Origin: an uncultured Phascolarctobacterium sp.
Lineage (GTDB): Bacteria > Bacillota > Negativicutes > Acidaminococcales > Acidaminococcaceae
DNA: 64,000 nucleotides
Assembly: GCF_934190775.1 (NCBI RefSeq)
Contig: NZ_CAKPTG010000011.1
Location: 27,516 to 91,515, forward strand
Direction: 5' to 3'
Part shown: one piece after another, positions 35,393 through 44,853 of the stretch
Numbering within the stretch: position 1 is the first letter of the stretch
Layout: each line of letters starts with the position of its first letter
The notes under the pieces: model-generated
What the model was told of the DNA's origin: nothing
What the model saw: only the letters and a program-made list of their open reading frames with translations
Databases searched by the model: none
Program-made: the position numbers and the translations under genes

Positions 35393-35671
35393 AATAAAAA
35401 TAACCCCTATCTGCGCTTGCAGATAGGGGCGAAGTTTTTTCGCGGTACCACCCTAAGTTGTACTTAATTTTCCCGATTAGCGAATCGGCAGCGTAACATG
35501 CTGGAAACGTCTGCTCCTACTTGGTTCAGAGAAGCTGCTCGCGGGTGAGCTTCTTTGCCTGCTTGCTGGCGGCTTGCACCATACGCCGTCTCTCTGGATG
35601 CTGAGGCAGGTAAATTTTCCCGTTCATTGCATTTTTGTTTTTGAAATTAAAAATATACACATCGCTGTGTT
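35393..35671 (-). ncRNA. leucine T-box leader of leuCDB
   Basis: A tRNA-sensing T-box riboswitch on the minus strand. The T-box core AGGGTGGTACCGCG is at 35441-35454. The terminator hairpin CCCCTATCT/AGATAGGGG is at 35404-35429, followed by a U tract. In stem I, AGAGAG and the loop GGTGCAA are present, and CCTGC pairs with GCAGG. The specifier loop reads GAAG-CTC-A, giving a CUC leucine specifier (35547-35549). Uncharged tRNA-Leu should stabilise the antiterminator and switch leuCDB on. The codon assignment comes from folding by eye and fits the genes it controls. Confidence 0.92.
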
Positions 35672-35677
35672 CTTCAC

Positions 35678-35706
35678 ATTATCGCAACAATTTCACGGTT
35701 TGTCAA
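35678..35706 (-). promoter_or_regulatory. promoter of the leuCDB T-box transcript
   Basis: On the minus strand TTGACA (35701-35706), exactly 17 bp, then GATAAT (35678-35683). It places the transcript start near 35671, just before stem I of the T-box. Confidence 0.8.
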
Positions 35707-35992
35707 GTGTGAAAATAAAAAAATGCCTAGAAAAACATTGAGTGTACAATACAGAAGGAAAAAAGTATTACTGAAGTGCAAAGGAGTGTAGGAGTATAAA
35801 AAATCCTTCTTTCAGAAAATTGCCTTTTGCAGAACTTTTGTTATGTAAGCAAATATACATGTATACAATTTGCAATCGTAATAACGTAGTATTATAATTA
35901 AAATTACAGTCGTTGTAGTGGTCTTCAATAGAAACACTAATAGAACTGCTAATATATTTTACTAATGAAATGCTTTGAGAGGGGAATTTATT
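35707..35992 (+). promoter_or_regulatory. gltB upstream region with promoter
   Basis: AT-rich intergenic stretch. A promoter-like TTGCAA (35870-35875), 17-bp spacer and TATAAT (35893-35898) lie about 95 bases before gltB. The spacer holds CGTAATAACGTAGTAT, which resembles the hicAB operator sequence. The 5' UTR contains no obvious hairpin. RBS GAGAGGGG precedes the start. Confidence 0.6.
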
Positions 35993-38900
35993 ATGAATAC
36001 TTCGCTGCCCAAGAAACAGGGATTATATGATCCTTGGTTTGAACACGATGCCTGCGGTGTTGGTGTAGTTGCCAATATTAAGGGCAAGAAGTCTAATAAA
36101 ATTTTACGACAGGCTTTGGTGGTTCTGCATAACATGGACCATCGCGGCGGTCAGGGAGCAGATATGAACTCCGGTGACGGTGCCGGTGTGCTGCTGCAGA
36201 TTCCGCACAACTTTTTTGTCAAGGAATGCGCCAAGCAGGATGTGGAGTTGCCGGAAGCAGGGAAATATGCCGTTGGTTTTATTTTCCTGCCGCCGGATGT
36301 TGTAGAAAGAGAAAATGTTCAGCGCCACTTTGAACGTATCGTTGAAGCGAACGGTCAGAGCATTATTGCCTGGCGTACTGTGCCAGTACATCCGGAGGTT
36401 TTGGGTGAAAAATCACGCCAAAGCATGCCTTTTATGGCACAGGTTTTTATCCGTCCGTCGGCTGACGTGCTTGACCGCCTTGATATAGATGATAATGCGT
36501 TTGAGCGCAAGCTGTACTGCATCCGCCGTGAGGCCGAGAATTATATCCGTTACGGCAAGCTGCGCGGCGGCAAGTACTTTTATGTTTCAAGTTTGTCCTC
36601 GCGTACTATTGTCTATAAAGGCATGCTGACAACACAGCAGCTGCAAACCTTTTATGCGGATATGGAGGACAGCTCTATCGAGACAGCAATGGCTCTGGTC
36701 CATTCGCGTTTCAGCACGAATACCTTCCCCAGCTGGGAGCGTGCTCATCCCTATCGTTACCTGATGCATAACGGTGAAATTAATACCTTGCGTGGCAACA
36801 TCAACTGGATGCGTGCACGTCAGACAATGTGCGGCAACAGTCTTTGGGGTAATGACATTCATAAGGTTATGCCGATTGTTGACGAAACCGGTTCCGATTC
36901 CGGCATGTTCGACAATGTGTTGGAATTTTTGCTGATGAGCGGACGCAGTCTGCCGCACGCTGTCATGATGATGATTCCTGAGCCGTGGGGAAAAAATCCG
37001 CATTTGGATGATGATTTGAAGGCATTCTTCGAATATCATAATTCGCTGATTGAGGCGTGGGATGGACCTGCTGCTATGGCCTTTACTGATGGTCGTACTA
37101 TTTGTGCTGCATTGGACCGCAATGGCCTCAGACCGTCACGTTATTATATTACAAATGACGATACTATCGTTCTCGCATCTGAGGTTGGTGTCGTAGATAT
37201 TGATCCGGCAACTGTTGTCAAAAAAGATCGCCTGCGTCCCGGACGTATGCTGGTGATTGATACGGAGCAGGGCCGCATTATCGGCAATGATGAGATTAAG
37301 CACCAAATTGCCTGCGAGCATCCGTATCGTAAATGGTTGGAAGAAAATTCCATCAAACTGAAAAATATTCCGCTTAAGAGTGAACTGCCGGTGACGGATT
37401 CGCAGACGCTGATGCAGCGCCAACGTGCGTTTGGCTATACGCTGGAGGATTTGACCAAGTTTCTGCGTCCGATGGCGCAGAAGGGGATTGACCCGTTGGG
37501 AGCAATGGGCAATGATGCGCCGTTGGCTGTGCTCAGCGAAAAGCCGCAGCTTTTATATAATTACTTTAAACAGCTTTTTGCGCAGGTAACAAATCCGCCG
37601 ATTGATGCTATTCGTGAGGAGGTTTTCACGGATACAACCAGCGGAATCGGTCCAGAACTGAATCTGATTGATCCGCAGCCGGAAAGCTGCCACCAGATTT
37701 CTGCCGAATCTCCGGTATTAAGCAACATTGAGCTTGCTAAGCTGAAGAATATTCCTAATTTCGAGGCAGCAACAATTCCTATGCTTTATAAGGTTGCGGA
37801 TGGCGGCGCCGGCTTAAAGAAGGCGTTGGATGCAATCTTTGCCGCTGCTGATAAATATATTGCGGAAGGCAAGTGCATTTTGATATTATCTGACCGCGGC
37901 ATTACTAAAGAAATGGCAGCGGTTCCTGCCTTGCTGGCAGGTGCAGGTCTGCATCATCATCTGATTAAAAACGGTACGCGTTTGCGCGCTTCTATTATCA
38001 TAGAATCTGCTGAGCCGCGTGAGGTACATCATATGGCGTTGCTTTTAGGCTATGGCGTCAGCGGTATCAATCCGTATCTTGCTTTTGAAAGCCTGGAGCA
38101 TATGTGTGCTGACGGAATGCTGGATATCAGCTTTGAAAAGGCTGCTGAAAATTATATCAGCGCCTGCACCCATGGTATTGCCAAAATCCTGTCGAAGATG
38201 GGTATTTCTACTGTACAGTCCTATCGTGGTGCACAGATTTTTGAAGCTATCGGTATCAGCAGCGCAGTTATCGAAGAATATTTCACAGGAACTCCGTCGC
38301 GTCTTGAAGGCATCGGACTGGACGAGATTGCCAGAGAGGTTGCTATGCGTCATGAGCCTGCGTTTGCTGAGCAAAACATTGATCTTTTCAGCTATGAATC
38401 AGGCTCGCATTATCAATGGCGTAACGGCGGTGAGCAGCATATGCTTAATCCGGAAACGATTGTCAAGCTGCAGCAGGCCTGCAAGACTGGTGACTACAAG
38501 CTCTTCAAGGAGTTCAGCAAGCAGCTGCGCGGCAGTGCCTTTGCCAATCAGAATCTGCGCAGTATGCTGACCTTTACACCGCAGCGTCTGCCGGTGAATA
38601 TCGATGAGGTAGAATCTGTAGAAAGCATCTGCCATCGTTTTAAGACTGGTGCAATGAGCTACGGCTCTTTGAGCCAGGAGGCACATGAATGCCTGGCGAT
38701 TGCCATGAACTGTATCGGCGGCAAGAGCAATACCGGCGAAGGCGGCGAGAATCCTAACCGTTTTGCACTGCTGCCTAATGGTGACAGCAAGCGCAGTGCA
38801 ATTAAGCAGGTTGCCAGCGGCCGTTTTGGCGTGACCAGCAATTATCTTGTCAATGCGGATGAAATCCAGATTAAAATTGCTCAGGGTGCTAAGCCGGGTG

Positions 38901-40573
38901 AAGGCGGTCAGCTTCCGGGCGGCAAGGTTTATCCCTGGATTGCCGAATGCCGCGGTACAACGGCAGGCATTGGCCTGATTTCACCTCCGCCTCATCATGA
39001 TATCTATTCCATTGAAGATTTGGCTGAGCTGATTCACGACCTGAAGAATGCTAATCCTCGTGCCCGCATCAGCGTCAAGCTGGTAAGCGAGGTGGGTGTC
39101 GGTACGATTGCTGCCGGCGTAGTTAAGGCCTGTGCCGATGTTGTGCTTATCAGCGGTTATGACGGCGGTACCGGTGCTTCTCCGCGTACTTCCATCAACC
39201 ATGCCGGATTGCCGTGGGAGCTGGGACTTATGGAAACGCATCAGACGCTGCTGCTGAATAATCTGCGTGACCGTGTAACACTGGAAACAGACGGCAAGCT
39301 GATGACAGGACGCGATGTTATTATCGCCGCTCTGCTGGGTGCGGAAGAATTTGGCTTTGCAACAGCACCGTTGGTAGCTATCGGCTGCATCATGATGCGT
39401 GTATGCAATCTTAATACCTGCCCGATGGGCGTAGCAACGCAGGATCCGGAGCTGCGCAAAAATTTCCACGGCAAGCCGGAATATGTTGTCAACTTCATGC
39501 ACTTCATTGCGCAGGAGGTTCGTGAATATATGGCGATGCTCGGCTTCCGCACTATCGACGAGATGGTCGGCCGTACCGAGGTATTGCTGCCCAAGCCGGC
39601 AGAGGAGCGCAACTGGAAGAATAAGAATCTGGATTTGGCACCGCTGCTCTATAAACCGGAGGTTGAGCCCGGTGCCAGCCAGGTTTGCACCAAAAAGCAA
39701 AACCACCAGTTGGAAAAATCGCTCGATATGCGTGAGCTGTTGGATATCTGCCGCAGTAATCTGGAAACTAAAAAGCCTGTTTCGATTACGCTGCCGATTA
39801 AGAATACGGACCGCGTTGTCGGCACGATTTTGGGTAGTGAAATTACCCGCCGCTACGGCGCCGAGGGACTGCCTGCCGACACCATCAACCTGCACTTCAA
39901 GGGCAGTGCCGGCCAAAGCTTTGGCGCCTTTCTGCCTAAGGGCGTTACGCTGGAGCTGGAGGGCGATGCCAATGACCATGTTGGCAAGGGACTTTCCGGC
40001 GGCAAGCTGATTATCTATCCGGATAGCGATGCACGCTTTAATCCGCACGAAAATGTTATTATCGGCAACGTTGCCTTTTATGGTGCAACGAGCGGTGAAG
40101 CGTATATCAGCGGTACTGCCGGTGAACGCTTCTGCATCCGTAACAGCGGCGTGAACGCTGTTGTTGAGGGTGTTGGTGACCATGGCTGTGAATATATGAC
40201 CGGTGGTACGGTAGTTATTTTGGGACGTACAGGACGCAATTTTGCTGCCGGTATGAGCGGTGGTACGGCCTATGTTCTGGATATGCAGGGAGATTTTGCT
40301 ACCTACTGCAATAAAGAAATCGTGCTGTTGGAAAAGCTGGAAGAAATCGGCGACAGCCTGACGGTAAAGAAGATGCTACTGCAGCATGCAGAGTATACCG
40401 GCAGTAAGCTGGCTTTAGAGATTTTGGATAACTGGGATGAATATCAGGATAAATTTGTCAAGGTTATTCCTAAAGAATATAAGCTTGTTACGCAGAAGCT
40501 TAATGAGTATCTGCAGCAGGGAATGAGCGCAGACGCTGCCACCCTGAAAGTATTTGAGGAGGTGAAGGCATAA
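35993..40573 (+). CDS. gltB: glutamate synthase large subunit
   Basis: Transfers the amide nitrogen of glutamine to 2-oxoglutarate. The 1526-residue protein has the class II glutamine amidotransferase domain (about 21-430) whose catalytic Cys21 lies in HDACGVGVV; the first 20 residues are probably a cleaved propeptide. A central domain, the FMN-binding synthase barrel (about 800-1180) and the GxGxG beta-helix (about 1250-1500) follow. The 3Fe-4S ligands are in CIMMRVCNLNTCPMG. The ATG at 35993 follows GAGAGGGGAATTTATT, so the upstream TTG at 35975 is rejected. It ends in a TAATG overlap with gltD. Confidence 0.97.
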   Translation: MNTSLPKKQGLYDPWFEHDACGVGVVANIKGKKSNKILRQALVVLHNMDHRGGQGADMNSGDGAGVLLQIPHNFFVKECAKQDVELPEAGKYAVGFIFLPPDVVERENVQRHFERIVEANGQSIIAWRTVPVHPEVLGEKSRQSMPFMAQVFIRPSADVLDRLDIDDNAFERKLYCIRREAENYIRYGKLRGGKYFYVSSLSSRTIVYKGMLTTQQLQTFYADMEDSSIETAMALVHSRFSTNTFPSWERAHPYRYLMHNGEINTLRGNINWMRARQTMCGNSLWGNDIHKVMPIVDETGSDSGMFDNVLEFLLMSGRSLPHAVMMMIPEPWGKNPHLDDDLKAFFEYHNSLIEAWDGPAAMAFTDGRTICAALDRNGLRPSRYYITNDDTIVLASEVGVVDIDPATVVKKDRLRPGRMLVIDTEQGRIIGNDEIKHQIACEHPYRKWLEENSIKLKNIPLKSELPVTDSQTLMQRQRAFGYTLEDLTKFLRPMAQKGIDPLGAMGNDAPLAVLSEKPQLLYNYFKQLFAQVTNPPIDAIREEVFTDTTSGIGPELNLIDPQPESCHQISAESPVLSNIELAKLKNIPNFEAATIPMLYKVADGGAGLKKALDAIFAAADKYIAEGKCILILSDRGITKEMAAVPALLAGAGLHHHLIKNGTRLRASIIIESAEPREVHHMALLLGYGVSGINPYLAFESLEHMCADGMLDISFEKAAENYISACTHGIAKILSKMGISTVQSYRGAQIFEAIGISSAVIEEYFTGTPSRLEGIGLDEIAREVAMRHEPAFAEQNIDLFSYESGSHYQWRNGGEQHMLNPETIVKLQQACKTGDYKLFKEFSKQLRGSAFANQNLRSMLTFTPQRLPVNIDEVESVESICHRFKTGAMSYGSLSQEAHECLAIAMNCIGGKSNTGEGGENPNRFALLPNGDSKRSAIKQVASGRFGVTSNYLVNADEIQIKIAQGAKPGEGGQLPGGKVYPWIAECRGTTAGIGLISPPPHHDIYSIEDLAELIHDLKNANPRARISVKLVSEVGVGTIAAGVVKACADVVLISGYDGGTGASPRTSINHAGLPWELGLMETHQTLLLNNLRDRVTLETDGKLMTGRDVIIAALLGAEEFGFATAPLVAIGCIMMRVCNLNTCPMGVATQDPELRKNFHGKPEYVVNFMHFIAQEVREYMAMLGFRTIDEMVGRTEVLLPKPAEERNWKNKNLDLAPLLYKPEVEPGASQVCTKKQNHQLEKSLDMRELLDICRSNLETKKPVSITLPIKNTDRVVGTILGSEITRRYGAEGLPADTINLHFKGSAGQSFGAFLPKGVTLELEGDANDHVGKGLSGGKLIIYPDSDARFNPHENVIIGNVAFYGATSGEAYISGTAGERFCIRNSGVNAVVEGVGDHGCEYMTGGTVVILGRTGRNFAAGMSGGTAYVLDMQGDFATYCNKEIVLLEKLEEIGDSLTVKKMLLQHAEYTGSKLALEILDNWDEYQDKFVKVIPKEYKLVTQKLNEYLQQGMSADAATLKVFEEVKA

Positions 40574-42042
40574 TGGGTAAGCCGACCGGATTTATGGATT
40601 ACAAGCGTGCGGAGCTTGCTTTGCGTGCCTCCGGAGAAAGAATTAAGGATTGGCAGGAAATTAAGACGAGCAGCCTGCCGCATAAGGAAGCACTGCGCTG
40701 CCAGGCAGCGCGCTGTATGGATTGCGGCGTTCCCTTTTGCCATAGCGGTGTGATGATTAACCGCATGGTTTCAGGCTGTCCGCTGCACAATCTGATGCCG
40801 GAATTTCATGATCTTGTTTATCACGGGATGGATGATTATGCCTATGCCCGTCTGAATAAAACCAATAATTTCCCGGAATTTACATCTCACGTCTGCCCTG
40901 CTCCCTGCGAGGGTGCCTGCAATGCAGGATTGGTGAATAATCCTGTTACTATTCGCAACATTGAGCAATATGTCATTGAAAACGCCTTTGAGCATGGATT
41001 GGTAAAACCCAATAAGCCTGCTAAACGCAGCGGCAAAAAGGTTGCTGTTATCGGCAGCGGACCTGCAGGCCTTGCCTGTGCTGATGAGCTGAACAAGGCC
41101 GGTCACAGCGTTACTGTTTACGAGCGTGCCGACCGTGCCGGCGGCCTTTTGATGTATGGTGTTCCCAATATGAAGCTGGATAAAAAGCTGGTAGAGCGGC
41201 GCGTCAAGCTGCTGGAGGATGCCGGCGTAAGCTTTGTCTTAAACAGCGAGATCGGTGTAAAGCTGGCTTCCAGCACATTGCTGGAGGAATATGATGCCGT
41301 AGTGCTGTGTACTGGTGCGACAGTGCCGCGTGATTTGCCTGTTGCCGGACGTGAGCTGGAAGGTATTTACTTCGCTAAGGATTATCTGGAAAGCGTAACC
41401 AAGAGCCTGCTGAACAGCAATCTGGAGGACGGACTTGCTATTGATGCCAAGGATAAGGATGTTGTTATCATCGGCGGCGGTGATACAGGCAACGATTGCA
41501 TGGCAACCGTTATCCGTCAGGGCTGCCGCAGCGTGCGTCAGCTGGAAATCAATCCCTGTCTGCCGCACAGTCGCACAGCAGATAATCCCTGGCCGCAGTT
41601 CCCGCGTATCTTTAAAACGGATTACGGTCAGGAAGAGGCTATCCATAAATTTAAGCAGGACCCGCGTGAATTCTGCATTACCACCAAGGAGTTCCTGGGT
41701 GAGGATGGTAAGGTAATCGGTCTGCGCTTGTGCCAGAATGAATGGAAGCAGGTGAATGGGCGCAGTGTGCCGGTGGATGTTCCTGGTACAGAACATGTTG
41801 TGCCTGCACAGCTGGTGCTGCTGGCTATGGGCTTTGTGGGCAGTGAGGAGCGCTTGTTTGATGAATTCAAGCTGGATAAGGCTCCCAACGGCAGCATAGC
41901 GGCTGATGACAGCAGCTATGCTACCAGCGTACCCGGTGTTTTCGCTGCCGGTGACGCACGTCGCGGGCAGAGCCTGGTAGTATGGGCAATTGCTGAAGGG
42001 CGTGGCGCCGCACATGCGGTTGATAAATTTTTGCGTGAGTAA
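40573..42042 (+). CDS. gltD: glutamate synthase small subunit
   Basis: NAD(P)H-oxidising subunit that feeds electrons to GltB. The 489-residue protein begins with the GltD signature GKPTGFMDYKR, then two [4Fe-4S] cysteine sets (CQAARCMDCGVPFC and CPLHN through CPAPCEGAC). The FAD site VIGSGPAGLACADEL and the NAD(P) site VIIGGGDTGNDC follow. It begins one base before the gltB stop. Adjacent gltBD fits assimilation of ammonia via GS-GOGAT; no glutamine synthetase gene is present here. Confidence 0.96.
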   Translation: MGKPTGFMDYKRAELALRASGERIKDWQEIKTSSLPHKEALRCQAARCMDCGVPFCHSGVMINRMVSGCPLHNLMPEFHDLVYHGMDDYAYARLNKTNNFPEFTSHVCPAPCEGACNAGLVNNPVTIRNIEQYVIENAFEHGLVKPNKPAKRSGKKVAVIGSGPAGLACADELNKAGHSVTVYERADRAGGLLMYGVPNMKLDKKLVERRVKLLEDAGVSFVLNSEIGVKLASSTLLEEYDAVVLCTGATVPRDLPVAGRELEGIYFAKDYLESVTKSLLNSNLEDGLAIDAKDKDVVIIGGGDTGNDCMATVIRQGCRSVRQLEINPCLPHSRTADNPWPQFPRIFKTDYGQEEAIHKFKQDPREFCITTKEFLGEDGKVIGLRLCQNEWKQVNGRSVPVDVPGTEHVVPAQLVLLAMGFVGSEERLFDEFKLDKAPNGSIAADDSSYATSVPGVFAAGDARRGQSLVVWAIAEGRGAAHAVDKFLRE

Positions 42043-42070
42043 GCGATAAGATTCTCCTTTCCTTTTATAG

Positions 42071-42110
42071 ACGTGCTTGTGGCTTTATAGGCTGCAGGCA
42101 CGTTTTTTTT
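42071..42110 (+). terminator. terminator of gltBD
   Basis: ACGTGC (42071-42076) pairs with GCACGT (42098-42103), with further G-U-rich pairing inward, and is followed by eight T residues. Confidence 0.88.
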
Positions 42111-42182
42111 AGCAGCGGCTATAGCTATTCCGTGAAATCTTCGCAAACTCAAAGCTTTTCTGCGGATTTGATTGTTACCACG

Positions 42183-42212
42183 TTGCACTTTCCCTGCAAG
42201 ATAAGCTATAAT
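42183..42212 (+). promoter_or_regulatory. promoter of obgE
   Basis: TTGCAC, 18-bp spacer and TATAAT lie about 50 bases before the obgE ATG; RBS TAGGAGAA follows. Confidence 0.55.
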
Positions 42213-42264
42213 ATAGATAAATATACCTAGCAATAGCTAAATTTACGATATAGGAGAAAACAAA

Positions 42265-43533
42265 ATGTTTATTGACAGAGCGAGAATTTATGTAGAAGCA
42301 GGCGATGGCGGCGACGGCATGAGCAGCTTCCGCAGAGAAAAATTTGTAGAAAAGGGTGGCCCGAACGGCGGTAACGGCGGTCGCGGCGGTGATGTTGTCC
42401 TGATTGCGGACAAAAATCTCAATACACTGATTGATTTCCGTTACAAGAGGAAATATGTTGCTAAGCGCGGCGGTCAGGGCGGTACTAAAAACTGCACCGG
42501 TGTGCGCGCTGATACCGTTTTCGTGAAGGTGCCGATGGGCACCTTGGTACGCGACGATGCTACCGGCGCTGTGATGGCTGACCTGGTTGAGGACGGACAG
42601 ACCTATGTGGCTGCTAAGGGCGGCCGTGGCGGCAAGGGCAATGCCTGCTATGTTACCAGCACTAACCGTGCACCGACCTTTGCCGAAAAGGGTGAGCCCG
42701 GCGAAAACCGTTGGCTGAAGCTGGAGCTGAAGCTGTTAGCTGACGTTGGCTTGGTAGGCTACCCCAGCGTAGGCAAATCCAGCATTATCGCACAGGTGAG
42801 CGCTGCCCGCCCTGAAATTGCTGCCTACCATTTTACAACGCTGTCCCCGGTTTTGGGCGTAGTACGTCTGGACGAGGAGCGCAGCTTTGTACTGGCGGAT
42901 ATCCCCGGCCTGATTGAAGGTGCGCATGAGGGTGTTGGCCTTGGCCATGACTTCCTGCGTCATGTAGAGCGTACTAAGGTGCTGCTGCATATTGTTGACG
43001 TAGCAGGCGTTGACGGCCGTGATCCGATTGAGGATTTTGACAAAATCAATACAGAATTGGCAGAATACAGCGAGCGTCTGGCACGCCGTAAGCAACTCGT
43101 TGTTGCCAATAAAATGGACCTGCCGGAAGCGCAGGAAAACTTTGAGCGCTTGAAGGAATACGTTGAAGCTAAGGGTTACGAAATCTGCAAGGCAAGTGCC
43201 GCTACCGGTGAAGGTCTGCGTGAGTTGATGTTTAAGGCTTACGACCTGCTGCTGCAGTATGTTCCGGAAGAGGATGAGGAAGACCTGGCACGCTTTGACG
43301 AGATTGATCCGGACAGCTATGAAATTGTTGTCGGCAATGATACTGACTGGGAGGTTCGCGGCAAGAACATTGAGCGTCTTGTTGCTATGACCAACTTTGA
43401 TAATGACGAGGCACTTTACCGCTTCCAGCTGATCTGGAAACGTCTTGGTATTGACGAGGCGCTAAAGGAGAAAGGCGTACAGGAAGGACAGAGTGTGCGT
43501 ATTAGGGATATGGTGTTTGATTATAAAGATTAA
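42265..43533 (+). CDS. obgE: Obg family GTPase
   Basis: Ribosome-associated GTPase needed for 50S assembly and growth control. The 422-residue protein has the glycine-rich Obg fold (1-158; repeated GGRGG-type turns), the G domain with G1 GYPSVGKSS, switch/G3 DIPGLIEGA and G4 NKMD, and a C-terminal OCT domain (about 345-420). Obg is often followed by proBA, as here, although a repeat-bearing gap of 165 bases separates them. The ribosomal protein genes rplU and rpmA, common partners upstream, are absent. Confidence 0.96.
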   Translation: MFIDRARIYVEAGDGGDGMSSFRREKFVEKGGPNGGNGGRGGDVVLIADKNLNTLIDFRYKRKYVAKRGGQGGTKNCTGVRADTVFVKVPMGTLVRDDATGAVMADLVEDGQTYVAAKGGRGGKGNACYVTSTNRAPTFAEKGEPGENRWLKLELKLLADVGLVGYPSVGKSSIIAQVSAARPEIAAYHFTTLSPVLGVVRLDEERSFVLADIPGLIEGAHEGVGLGHDFLRHVERTKVLLHIVDVAGVDGRDPIEDFDKINTELAEYSERLARRKQLVVANKMDLPEAQENFERLKEYVEAKGYEICKASAATGEGLRELMFKAYDLLLQYVPEEDEEDLARFDEIDPDSYEIVVGNDTDWEVRGKNIERLVAMTNFDNDEALYRFQLIWKRLGIDEALKEKGVQEGQSVRIRDMVFDYKD

Positions 43534-43544
43534 GGACGCATATA

Positions 43545-43635
43545 ACGTATCGTTTGCGTCATGAAATTTCCTCGACGTACGAGGAGTACGCCATCGTAAA
43601 TTTCATTTAGCATCCGACACATTCTCTGCGCCCTT
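43545..43635 (+). repeat. REP-like palindromic intergenic element
   Basis: Between obgE and proB. ATGAAATTT (from 43560) pairs with AAATTTCAT, enclosing CCTCGACGTACGAGG, itself nearly palindromic, and the core AGGAGTACGCC. The same core, AGGAGTACG followed by CGTCG-type sequence and a GACAC-TCT trailer, occurs in the elements at 54471-54750. It is probably one family of non-coding palindromic repeats; no gene is inside. Confidence 0.55.
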
Positions 43636-43698
43636 TGCGAAAGAGATATATTGCAGATAACGCACAAAATAAAAAACTAGAACTGCAGGTGAGGGGAA

Positions 43699-44838
43699 AT
43701 GTTAAACAATGAAGCAAGCCGTGAGGCTTTAAAAAAGGCTAAGCGTATTGTCATTAAGGTTGGTACTAGTACAATTACCTATGCCAACGGCAAGCGCAAT
43801 TTTAGTCAGATTGATCGTCTGGCACGCGAAATCAGCGATTTGCAGAATCAGGGTAAGGAGATGATTCTGGTAACCAGCGGTGCTGTGGCTGTTGGCGTGG
43901 ACCGCATGGGCTTGCCGGGCAAGCCCAAAACTATTCCCGGCAAGCAGGCTGCTGCTGCCGTAGGTCAGGGCGTTCTGATGCATACTTATGAAAAATTCTT
44001 TGCCGATTATGGTCAGATTGTGGCGCAGGTGCTGATTACCAAAACAGAGGCCATTGACCGCCATCGTTACACCAATACGCGTAATACCTTTATGGAACTG
44101 ATGCGTCAGCGTGTTATCCCTATCGTCAATGAAAATGACGTTGTGGCGCTTGACGAGCTGAAAATCGGCGATAACGATAATATGTCTGCTCTTGTTGCAG
44201 GCATTGTGGATGCTGACCTTGTTATCATTCTTTCTGATGTTGATGGCCTGTATACAGCTAATCCGCAAACGCATCCGGACGCTGTGATTGTGTCTGAGGT
44301 TGTGGAATTTACTCCGGAGATTGAGGCAAGTGCCGGCGGTGTCGGCTCTGCCCGTGGTACTGGCGGTATGGCTACCAAGATTCAGGCTGCCAAGGCTGCG
44401 ACGAGCAGCGGTATTCATCTGGTGATTGCCAGCGGTACCGAAAAGAATGCCATTGCCCGTGTGTTGCAGGGCGAAGAGCTGGGAACCTTGTTCGTGAGCC
44501 GTGAAAACCGTCTGCAGTTCCGCAAGCGCTGGCTGGCCTTTGGTGCCAAGATTGCCGGCAGCATTGTTGTGGATGACGGCTGCGCCAAGGCTATTCGCAA
44601 GGCTGGTGGTTGCAGTATTCTGCCGGCAGGCGTGTTTGCCGTGCAGGGTGAATTTTTGCCGGGCAGTACGGTGAGCGTTATCGACAAGGATGCGCACGAG
44701 CTGGCTCGTGGCTTAGTTCATTATTCTTCTGCCGAGCTGGAGCAGATTAAGGGCTGCAATTCTGGCGAGATTGCAAATATTCTGGGACATAAAAATTTTG
44801 ATGAGGTTATCCATCGCGATGACCTGGTTATTTTATAA
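43699..44838 (+). CDS. proB: glutamate 5-kinase
   Basis: First step of proline synthesis, forming gamma-glutamyl phosphate. The 379-residue protein has the amino acid kinase fold: KVGTSTITYANG, TSGAVAVGVDRMG, VNENDVVALDEL and DNDNMSALVAG. A C-terminal PUA domain (about 285-379) is present, as in the long ProB form. Proline feedback is expected for this family. RBS GGTGAGGGG precedes the ATG, and proA follows after 15 bases. Confidence 0.96.
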   Translation: MLNNEASREALKKAKRIVIKVGTSTITYANGKRNFSQIDRLAREISDLQNQGKEMILVTSGAVAVGVDRMGLPGKPKTIPGKQAAAAVGQGVLMHTYEKFFADYGQIVAQVLITKTEAIDRHRYTNTRNTFMELMRQRVIPIVNENDVVALDELKIGDNDNMSALVAGIVDADLVIILSDVDGLYTANPQTHPDAVIVSEVVEFTPEIEASAGGVGSARGTGGMATKIQAAKAATSSGIHLVIASGTEKNAIARVLQGEELGTLFVSRENRLQFRKRWLAFGAKIAGSIVVDDGCAKAIRKAGGCSILPAGVFAVQGEFLPGSTVSVIDKDAHELARGLVHYSSAELEQIKGCNSGEIANILGHKNFDEVIHRDDLVIL

Positions 44839-44853
44839 GGCAGGGTGAGGATT

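Noticed and set aside
35521..35545. Reading the T-box specifier as ACC or CCA next to AGTAGG
   Set aside because: Pairing CCTGC with GCAGG and GGG with CCC places the specifier loop further 5', where GAAG-CTC-A gives leucine, in agreement with leuCDB.
43539..43640. Small RNA or attenuator before proB
   Set aside because: The palindromes match the repeat family found after rodA, so a dispersed repeat explains them better; no T tract follows.
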